A DNA stretch of 64,000 nucleotides from contig CAWJLA010000001.1 of NCBI GenBank assembly GCA_963843605.1, forward strand, positions 806,001-870,000, in the 5' to 3' direction. This DNA is from FEN-1297 sp963843605. Its GTDB lineage: Bacteria > Bacteroidota > Ignavibacteria > Ignavibacteriales > Ignavibacteriaceae. The position numbers were made by a program, and so were the translations under genes. Below the pieces are notes generated by a model. The model worked only from the letters and a program-made list of their open reading frames with translations. It was not told the DNA's origin and searched no databases. Position 1 is the first letter of the stretch, and each line of letters opens with the position of its first letter. This document shows, in pieces, positions 55,003 to 62,128 of the stretch.

Positions 55003-55580
55003 TTATCTTCTTACATTTTCATTGCTGTAGATATAAGTGTTGTTTTTTACGGAATATAATTTCCTCTCTTCTTTCACTATATCCATAAAATAATGCAGGA
55101 TGACATTATGGGTTATTCCACTTCTCCATATGTAGCTCCGTTTACAAAGACGGAAATATCCGACATAGCATTAAGTCTGTTTTTCTTATCAAATCCCGAA
55201 AAACCAATTATTTTCATACCTATTTCTTTCACGACTTTAACGGCTCTTATTATATTTTCAGAATTTCCAGAACTGCTTATCACGAGCAATATGTCTTCAC
55301 TTGTTCCTATTTCTTCAATCTTTTTTGAAAAAATATTTTCATATCCGAAGTCATTTCCGTAACAATTTTAAAAAGTGGGGTCATGAAAACACTGTGTTTT
55401 TATTTTTCCGTTTTTCATTAGATCCACCGAAAAATGACCTTCCATTGATGCGCTGGCGCCATTTCCGATAAAAAAGACTGTTCCTTTACAAGCTAATAAC
55501 TCATATACAATCCTGCTTATTACGGATTGATCAAGTTCATTTAAAAGTAAATTCATTCTATCGACATATCTGGAAAACAT
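55003..55580 (-). pseudogene. SIS-domain sugar isomerase (GmhA-like), broken
   Basis: The first 70 codons (55580-55371) give the N-terminal half of a phosphoheptose isomerase-type SIS protein: ELLACKGTVFFIGNGASASMEGHFSVDLMKNGK. An in-frame TAA (55368-55370) interrupts it. The same frame continues NCYGNDFGYENIFSKKIEE, then the second SIS motif DILLVISSSGNSENIIRAV and ISVFVNGATYGEVE. A one-base loss near 55113-55118 shifts it again before ITHNVILHYFMDIVKEERKLY and the end at 55003. It lies nine bases after the nucleotidyltransferase-kinase fusion, so the two belong to one heptose-like pathway. Intact GmhA-like proteins have about 190 residues, which the repaired frame matches. Confidence 0.8.
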
Positions 55581-55589
55581 ATTATAACC

Positions 55590-57092
55590 TTAAATAACTA
55601 TTTTTGCTACTGTTAAAAATTCCTGGTAGGTAACCGGGCTTTCGTTCATAACTTTCTGAGCCATAATAGCGGATCCGATATTTCCGAAAAGAGATGCTTC
55701 AACCGGTTTAAAGCCCATTGCCAGAGCCGGTGCTGAAAAAGACAGGAATGCGTCCCCGCAACCAACTGTATCCACTACCGATAAACTTAACGAAGGAAGC
55801 AAACTTGGCTTAGTATAATTTTTAATGATTGATCCGTCTTTTGATAATGTGACTCCTATATACTTAGCCTTTAAAGTCTCTGATAATTTTTCAATCAGCT
55901 CAAAGTTATCCTGATAGTTCTTTCGAAGTAGAAGTTCGGCTTCAAGTTTATTCATACTGAAGAAATCCGCGAAAGGATATTTATCGATTATGTTAAAACC
56001 AAAGTTACTTGAGTTTGATTGCGCCATAACTGCAAGAAATTTGCTTTTCATTTTTGATAAAATACGCGCATTTTCCATTCCGATTAAATTATGTCCGAAA
56101 TCCGCCACTATAATCAAATCGTACTCGTCATAATTTTCTATAATACTTAAATCGGCACTCATCTGGTCCAGAATCTTGTGCTCGTACACCACATTTCCAG
56201 AATCGATATCGATATAACGGGTTTTAAGAATTCGTCCTTCGCAAAGCGGTTTCACTGTAAGATTTTGCTTTTCGAAACTAAGACTCATATCGTTAGTAAA
56301 GAAGTCTACATTTTTTACAAAATTACTAAGATGAAGTGCTACTATTGATGCGCCGCCCTTTTGCGAAATACATTTATTTTCTTCACCGCTTATACACTTT
56401 GATTTTTGAGAAATGCTTCTTAGTTTTATATATTTAGCCTCGTCAACGATAGTTTCGCCGATTACGCACACATTTAATTTTGCCATCTTTTTAAGAAAGC
56501 AGTTTATCGTGTTCAGCTCAAATTTTTCGGATGAAATATCCCGAAATAACGGCATATTTCTTTTTACAAATGGATCTTCCTGTTCTGCTTCGGAAGAAGT
56601 GCCTAAAAAGTAACCTATCTTAGTAGAAGAAAAAGTGGCTCCGTCGGTAAAATATATTTGTCCTCCGTATTTTTCTACCAATTCCTTTTCTTTGATAATA
56701 TTGCTTGTCGGGTCGCTGGTCAGATTTTTAAATTCACTACCTTTAACATAAAAGTCAGGTTTTAAATATTCGATAGGCGTTAAAGCGGTCGGTTCGAATA
56801 TCAACGCTGAAAAATCGACCATCTCAACAGAAGCAACCTGTTTTGCCCTCATATTTTCATCGAAGAATGTTTTTTTCTTTTTGATGATGTAATCATCACC
56901 GGTTACGGTTACAACTAAAATGTCTCCAAGTTTTTTAGCTTCTTCAAGATGAATTAAATGCCCGGGATGAAGTATATCGTAGGTACCGTGGCACAGTACA
57001 ATTTTTTTATCATAATACCGCGCTCTAATCTCGGCTAAATATTCATAAGGGATAATCTTGGTATCTATTTTTTCGATAGTAGAATACATCAT
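55590..57092 (-). CDS. Nucleotidyltransferase - PfkB sugar kinase fusion (HldE-like, reversed order)
   Basis: This 500-residue bifunctional enzyme probably phosphorylates a heptose-type sugar and then activates it with a nucleotide. The N-terminal domain (about 28-165) is a cytidylyltransferase-like fold with the HxGH motif at His42-Pro-Gly-His45 (YDILHPGHLIHLEEAKKLGD). The C-terminal domain (about 205-500) is PfkB/ribokinase-like with QKGGASIVALHLS and the catalytic DTVGCGDAFLSF. In E. coli HldE the kinase comes first; here the order is inverted. It follows the epimerase gene by five bases and precedes the SIS isomerase, matching a heptose activation pathway. Which sugar and nucleotide are used cannot be read from sequence. 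Confidence 0.88.
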   Translation of the reverse strand: MMYSTIEKIDTKIIPYEYLAEIRARYYDKKIVLCHGTYDILHPGHLIHLEEAKKLGDILVVTVTGDDYIIKKKKTFFDENMRAKQVASVEMVDFSALIFEPTALTPIEYLKPDFYVKGSEFKNLTSDPTSNIIKEKELVEKYGGQIYFTDGATFSSTKIGYFLGTSSEAEQEDPFVKRNMPLFRDISSEKFELNTINCFLKKMAKLNVCVIGETIVDEAKYIKLRSISQKSKCISGEENKCISQKGGASIVALHLSNFVKNVDFFTNDMSLSFEKQNLTVKPLCEGRILKTRYIDIDSGNVVYEHKILDQMSADLSIIENYDEYDLIIVADFGHNLIGMENARILSKMKSKFLAVMAQSNSSNFGFNIIDKYPFADFFSMNKLEAELLLRKNYQDNFELIEKLSETLKAKYIGVTLSKDGSIIKNYTKPSLLPSLSLSVVDTVGCGDAFLSFSAPALAMGFKPVEASLFGNIGSAIMAQKVMNESPVTYQEFLTVAKIVI

Positions 57093-57097
57093 TTCTC

Positions 57098-58084
57098 CTA
57101 GATAAAATGCTCTGTTTTCATTTTTTTAATGTTATAATATTTTATAGCGTCCGGGTCTGGAAATTTATTTTCAGAGAAAGCTTTCTCCAGTTGCTTTACC
57201 ATGTCCTTGATCGTATACTTAGGTTCAATTCCGAGCTTTTCAACTATCTTTTGCGAAGAGATGTGATAATTTCGCTTATCCACAACCGGCTGAATTTCTA
57301 TTTCGGTGTTAACGGATAAAGTCGCTTTTATCTTTTCGGCAATTTCTATCACTTTTAAATTTTCAAAGCCGAAGTTGAAAGTTTCCCCATTAATCAGTTG
57401 TTCGTTGATCTCTAGCATACGGATGTATAAATCAGTAATATCCTCCATTGTTACATTGGGCCTCATCTGTTCACCGCCGTGGACAATTATTTTTCCATTT
57501 TTAATAGCGCTTTTAGTCAGGATATTTACGGTTAAGTCGAACCTTTGCCTCGGTGAATATCCGCAAATTGTTGCCGGCCTTATATTAACGGTAATAAAAT
57601 CTTTCGATGAAGCTTCATTTACAAGTTTCTCTGACATTGCCTTGTATTTGGAATATAAAGTTATCGGTTCAGGTTCCAGTTCTTCCGTAACATTTTTTTC
57701 ATGTTTAATACCGAAAACACTACTTGAAGAGGCATTAATAAAACGTTTTACTCCGTTTTGTTTGGCGGAACGAAGCAATATTTCATATGAATCATAATTC
57801 ACGGTTTTAGTAAGATCGCCGTCCATCTCGGCAGTTGGATCATTTGATATTGACGCTAGGTGAATTACTGCATCGGTATTCTGCGTAGCTTTATTTACTA
57901 TTTCGGATGATCGGATATCACCGACGATTATATCTAAGTTTTCATTGGTTAAATATTGGTTTAAACTATTTTTATCATAAATAAAAAGATCAAGCACTTT
58001 TACACGATAATCTTCTTGAAGCAGTTTGCCGACCAGAACACTTCCGACATATCCTGCGCCGCCAGTTACTAAAACTGTTTTCAT
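57098..58084 (-). CDS. NAD-dependent sugar epimerase/dehydratase
   Basis: This 328-residue extended short-chain dehydrogenase has an N-terminal NAD-binding loop (VTGGAGYVGSVL, residues 6-17), GDIRS, VIHLASISNDP and the catalytic Tyr-Lys in LYSKYKAMSEK (about 143-153). A Ser cluster (FINASSSSVFG) precedes it. It resembles NDP-sugar 4-epimerases and dehydratases such as the WcaG/GalE group. The gene overlaps the stop of the TIM-barrel gene by four bases (ATGA). It probably acts on an NDP-activated sugar in the same pathway. Confidence 0.9.
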   Translation of the reverse strand: MKTVLVTGGAGYVGSVLVGKLLQEDYRVKVLDLFIYDKNSLNQYLTNENLDIIVGDIRSSEIVNKATQNTDAVIHLASISNDPTAEMDGDLTKTVNYDSYEILLRSAKQNGVKRFINASSSSVFGIKHEKNVTEELEPEPITLYSKYKAMSEKLVNEASSKDFITVNIRPATICGYSPRQRFDLTVNILTKSAIKNGKIIVHGGEQMRPNVTMEDITDLYIRMLEINEQLINGETFNFGFENLKVIEIAEKIKATLSVNTEIEIQPVVDKRNYHISSQKIVEKLGIEPKYTIKDMVKQLEKAFSENKFPDPDAIKYYNIKKMKTEHFI

Positions 58085-58857
58085 TTTTTCCCTTTAAAAT
58101 TTTTTAAATCGTTGTTCAATTGAATAAAATCTAAGATAGTATTGCTAATTACATCCCCGCCTGCTTCATACTCAAGCGAAATAAATTCCTTATAATTTAT
58201 CTTCATCAGTAATGCGAACATAGCAGATAAATCCAGTTCGCTCTTACGGTACGAATAAATTTTTCCATCCTTAAAACCTTTTATATGAACGTGTTTTATA
58301 AAAGGATGAAGCACTTGGAATGCAGACAACCAGTCTACTCCGGCTCGATGAAAGTTTACCGGATCAAAAGTCAGAGAGATATTCCGGGAATTCGTATCTT
58401 TAAAAAAACACGATAAAAAGTCGGGATTTACACTGTTGTAGTCATGATTCTCGAACATAAAATCTATGTCTTTATGTTCCTCTGAAATCTTCATGCTGTT
58501 TTTCAAAAGATTCGAATAGTGTTCTTCGGTTGTATATTTCTCGGGCAACAATCCGAAAAAAACTCGCAACTTGTTATTTCCGAAGTATTCGCAAAGCTTT
58601 ATTTGCCGCTCCAAAGAAATTAATGTTTTATTAAAATCTTTTCCGTTCACAAAGAAATCGCACCAGCCCCCGGCTAAATTGGAAATTTCAAATCCGCCGC
58701 TATCTAGTACGGTTTTGATTTTTTCCTTAGGAATATTTTCGTCAATCACAGGTCTTAAATTCAACTCAATATTTTTAATACCGCATAATTTCAATATTTC
58801 TATCGAATCAAAAAAATCGATATTCCTAAAGCTGCCAGTATTTAATACCGAATTCAT
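58081..58857 (-). CDS. Xylose isomerase-like TIM-barrel sugar isomerase/epimerase
   Basis: This 258-residue protein has an AP-endonuclease-2/xylose isomerase-like barrel. Visible strands and metal-ligand candidates are LCGIKNIELNL, FMFENHDYNS (Glu/His), SLTFDPVNFHRAG (Asp/His), IKHVHIKGFKDG (His) and FISLEYEAGGD (Glu). The set of Glu, Asp, His and Glu is typical of divalent-metal isomerases or epimerases. It sits between a flavoprotein and an epimerase gene with almost no spacing (three bases before, four-base overlap after). The substrate is probably a sugar or keto-sugar phosphate, not further defined. Confidence 0.83.
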   Translation of the reverse strand: MNSVLNTGSFRNIDFFDSIEILKLCGIKNIELNLRPVIDENIPKEKIKTVLDSGGFEISNLAGGWCDFFVNGKDFNKTLISLERQIKLCEYFGNNKLRVFFGLLPEKYTTEEHYSNLLKNSMKISEEHKDIDFMFENHDYNSVNPDFLSCFFKDTNSRNISLTFDPVNFHRAGVDWLSAFQVLHPFIKHVHIKGFKDGKIYSYRKSELDLSAMFALLMKINYKEFISLEYEAGGDVISNTILDFIQLNNDLKNFKGKK

Positions 58858-58860
58858 TTA

Positions 58861-60135
58861 TTATAATTTTCCGGCTAAATTAAAAGCCGAGTAAACCGTT
58901 TCCGGCATTCCCCAGTACTTAAATTCTGCATGTCTGCCGCAATGGATCAAGTTCGGTATCTTTTTGCCCCTTTCATAAAAATATTCATATATTCTGAATC
59001 CTTCGGATGACTGCTGGGGATATGCCTTTGCGGCAAACAAGTTGTTTTCCTTGGCAAACTTAATTGTATTCTCCGGGAAGAATTTCTCCGCTCCTGGCAA
59101 AACCGGTATTTCTATCAATATAAGAGTATCGCTGCTTTCATGCTTTGTAATTGTCTTCATTTCGGTAACCCTGGTTTGAAATTCCGCCCCGGAAAAATGA
59201 TAAGATTCTATCCCCCCGGCAAATCCGTGCCCAATATCCGGCAATAAAAGTGGAATCATCATTCTGCCGGTATAAGGAAGCTTGTTTTCCCCCCAAAGAA
59301 GATCAATGTCGATTGTACTTGCAACGTAGTCGTATTCTCTGAAGTAGTATTTGTTTTTTCCTGATGTTAGTATATATGGATCATTATCTTCGTCTTTTAT
59401 ACCTTCGATGGAATCCACCGTGTAAGTACAGCCTTCAATCATTTTATCCCATATTGCATTCCAACCTTTTTTCGGATAAACTTGAAATTTTATTCCCTTA
59501 CCAAGTGTATGATCTTCAAATTTCACAGGATCGTACCCGGTAATTCCCCTTGTTCCTTTTTGGTTTTTGGAATAAGAATGTTGAAACCTGTCGGCCCAAA
59601 CCATTGATGTCTGCAAATTATAACCGGGAATATTCCACATTTTATGGGTATAATCCGCCATAAACTTATTATAAAGCGTTGTTCCTATAGCTGAGGTGAA
59701 ATATTCTTCGAAGGTACAATTACCTATCTCCGGAAGTTTTTCCGGTATTAACTTATAGTTTTCGTCTCTGTTTAAACCGAGTTCATGAAATATCTTTTCA
59801 TTTTCCGGCATATTTTTTATATCGTCAAAATGCACCGGATAACGATACTTTGAATTATCTTTTTCAATAAAGCTGAACAATTTTCTGTCAATATAAAACA
59901 GCTCGTTATTAGATAATTCCACTATCGTTTTATTTATGGGATCTTCCTCACCACCGGGCCAGAACCAGATATGCGGCCCGAATTCGTATGGATGACCGGC
60001 ATAATAGCAGGTCCTTGCAAGCCCTCCCGGAATTTTGTTTTGATCTATAAGCGTTATATCATAATTCTTTTGCTTTAAGTAATATGCCAAACTGCTTCCT
60101 GCTACCCCGCTTCCGAGGATTAATATTTTCTTCAT
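58861..60135 (-). CDS. UDP-galactopyranose mutase-like FAD protein
   Basis: This 424-residue flavoprotein has an N-terminal FAD-binding fold (ILGSGVAGSSLAYYLKQKNYDITLIDQN, residues 5-32; GGLARTCYYAGHPYEFGPHIWF). The GPHI segment and the later KMWNIPG, YPKKGWNAIWDKM and AGGIESYHFSGAEF stretches resemble UDP-galactopyranose mutase and related amine-oxidase-fold enzymes. Ring contraction of a UDP-hexose to a furanose is therefore possible; protoporphyrinogen-oxidase-like desaturation is an alternative. It lies ten bases after the deacetylase-GT gene and three before the TIM-barrel gene. Confidence 0.78.
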   Translation of the reverse strand: MKKILILGSGVAGSSLAYYLKQKNYDITLIDQNKIPGGLARTCYYAGHPYEFGPHIWFWPGGEEDPINKTIVELSNNELFYIDRKLFSFIEKDNSKYRYPVHFDDIKNMPENEKIFHELGLNRDENYKLIPEKLPEIGNCTFEEYFTSAIGTTLYNKFMADYTHKMWNIPGYNLQTSMVWADRFQHSYSKNQKGTRGITGYDPVKFEDHTLGKGIKFQVYPKKGWNAIWDKMIEGCTYTVDSIEGIKDEDNDPYILTSGKNKYYFREYDYVASTIDIDLLWGENKLPYTGRMMIPLLLPDIGHGFAGGIESYHFSGAEFQTRVTEMKTITKHESSDTLILIEIPVLPGAEKFFPENTIKFAKENNLFAAKAYPQQSSEGFRIYEYFYERGKKIPNLIHCGRHAEFKYWGMPETVYSAFNLAGKL

Positions 60136-60145
60136 GATTTCTCTA

Positions 60146-62128
60146 TTATTGGTTAACTGTATTTTTATAAAATTCCATTAGTCTGTGTATGTTATTAAAA
60201 GCTGAGAATTCATATTCTCTTACTTGAAGTACTCTTCTTTTTATTCCGGCATAGTCTATCTCGTTTAATTTCCTTCCTAAATCGGATAATTGATTAAGCG
60301 GTATCCCGAAACCGACTCCTAAATCTTCAACGACCTGGGTATTATATTTTAAATTACTGCTAACAATTACCGGTAATCCCGCCTCTAAATATGTTGAAAG
60401 CTTGTTTCCGATCGATGTTTGGCCGAATAACGGATGATGTTCAGTTATTTGAAAATTATGCAGCGAGCAACCGAAATGATCGGATGCGATTTTGTTCTGA
60501 AGCGCAACTTGCGGGAGCGCAAAATTAAATTTGAAATAATCTGTTTGTTTTGATAAGGCGATATAATCGGCATACATATCTTCACTTTCTATCTGCCATT
60601 TATTTATGTAAATATTGAAACCGATTTTTTGTGATATGATTTCTTTTACTATTTCAATGTACTGGTTATTACCGTATTTGTATGCGGGCAGCACCGATGA
60701 ATTTAAAACGCCTGCATAGGTCAGTTGAAAAGGACCGTTGACAGGTTCGGCATTAGCAAAATATTCGGGCAGACAATAATCAAGATATGTAAGAACCGGT
60801 ACTTCAATTTTATAACCGAGCTCTCTGTAGTAGTTTAAAATATTTTGCGGGAATTTAAACACTATAGCATCAGCGTTTTCAAGAACATATTTTTCATTTT
60901 CCCTATCTTCGGGACTAAGTTTCTCTACACCGTAACGAATTCCGCTGAAATCATAAACGTCATATATTACAGGGAAATGAGTTATCTGCATTACAATTGC
61001 CGGTTCCATATTAGGTTCCCCGTGCGCATGAAAAAGCATTGGAGATAGTTTACTGATAATGGATTTCAATTCGGCAGAGTTGTTAAATTGAATTATCTTA
61101 TCAAAAACCGGCTCAAATAATTCGCGGTCGATTATATTGGCAACTAGTACGATTTCGTATTCTGGGTACATTTTTTTCAAAGCAAACGCCTGCTTGAAAA
61201 TTCTTATTTGCGGAATTTTTTTTACAAAAACAATTTGCTTCTTCGGAATATGAAGTGACGCAGGACGAGAATCATGTTTGATTTCATTCAATGACCCGGT
61301 TTGATCCCCGCCGTTTGAAACCGCATTAACAAGGTTTACCGGTTCAAATACTTTGTAATTTTTAATAAACTTTAAAAGATTTCTCAATTGATTTTCTTTC
61401 ACAGGACTATATTCAAAACTTGAATATCCGTCTTTTGATTCAGTTAAAGAATAACTGTGAAACATAATATTCAATACATCTGTCTCCCTGTTTTCAGAAA
61501 ATCTCTTCAGTACTTTTTCCAAATCATCATAAGCAAGCCAGTTGATATCGAGTTTGGAAATTTTCCCGTTTAGCCTGAAAGAAGTAATTGGGATCTCAAA
61601 CAAGCCGTTTTTTTCCACCACCTTATTTTTAGTTATAACGGTTTGACAATTCGGATGCCCGTAAAAATTGGAACTGTCGATTAAAATATTATTTTCAATA
61701 CAGGCATTTAATGTATTTTCATTGAACCCGTATCCGCCCGCCCTATGGGAGTTTACCTGTTTTCCGATTGCATCTTCAATAAATTCTTTCCCGAACTTTA
61801 TTATGGCTTTTTGTTCTTCGAAAGAATATTGATGCATAAATTCTCTTCGTTTTAGATCTGTCCAGATCGGATGAGTATGCAGCTGTACATCCTGCCCTTT
61901 TTCGTCTAGAAACCGAAGGATTCTTCTAATTTCGTTTCCGCCCCATACTTTGTATTCGTAAATATTAACAAAAAAAGTGGCAATAATACTAAATTCATTC
62001 AACAGGGCAACAATCTTTTCAATACCCGCTCCGTTTGACCAGATACGGTTATCGGAAAACTTCTTTTGATATAAAGGAGTTTGCGGATTTTCAGTATCGA
62101 TCGTAAAAATAATTTTTATTTTATTCAT
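60146..62128 (-). CDS. Polysaccharide deacetylase-like - glycosyltransferase fusion
   Basis: This 660-residue protein starts with a NodB-like deacetylase domain (about 1-275). The first motif IIFTIDTENP supplies the Asp, the second motif is LHTHPIWTDL and SHRAGGYGF follows. The second half (about 295-655) resembles a GT-B glycosyltransferase: FHAHGEPNMEPAIV, DVYDFSGIRYGVEKLSPEDRE, QTSIGNKLSTYLEAGLPVIVSS. No signal peptide is seen, so it acts on an intracellular sugar. The gene overlaps the previous one by four bases. It may deacetylate and then transfer an amino sugar. Confidence 0.8.
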   Translation of the reverse strand: MNKIKIIFTIDTENPQTPLYQKKFSDNRIWSNGAGIEKIVALLNEFSIIATFFVNIYEYKVWGGNEIRRILRFLDEKGQDVQLHTHPIWTDLKRREFMHQYSFEEQKAIIKFGKEFIEDAIGKQVNSHRAGGYGFNENTLNACIENNILIDSSNFYGHPNCQTVITKNKVVEKNGLFEIPITSFRLNGKISKLDINWLAYDDLEKVLKRFSENRETDVLNIMFHSYSLTESKDGYSSFEYSPVKENQLRNLLKFIKNYKVFEPVNLVNAVSNGGDQTGSLNEIKHDSRPASLHIPKKQIVFVKKIPQIRIFKQAFALKKMYPEYEIVLVANIIDRELFEPVFDKIIQFNNSAELKSIISKLSPMLFHAHGEPNMEPAIVMQITHFPVIYDVYDFSGIRYGVEKLSPEDRENEKYVLENADAIVFKFPQNILNYYRELGYKIEVPVLTYLDYCLPEYFANAEPVNGPFQLTYAGVLNSSVLPAYKYGNNQYIEIVKEIISQKIGFNIYINKWQIESEDMYADYIALSKQTDYFKFNFALPQVALQNKIASDHFGCSLHNFQITEHHPLFGQTSIGNKLSTYLEAGLPVIVSSNLKYNTQVVEDLGVGFGIPLNQLSDLGRKLNEIDYAGIKRRVLQVREYEFSAFNNIHRLMEFYKNTVNQ

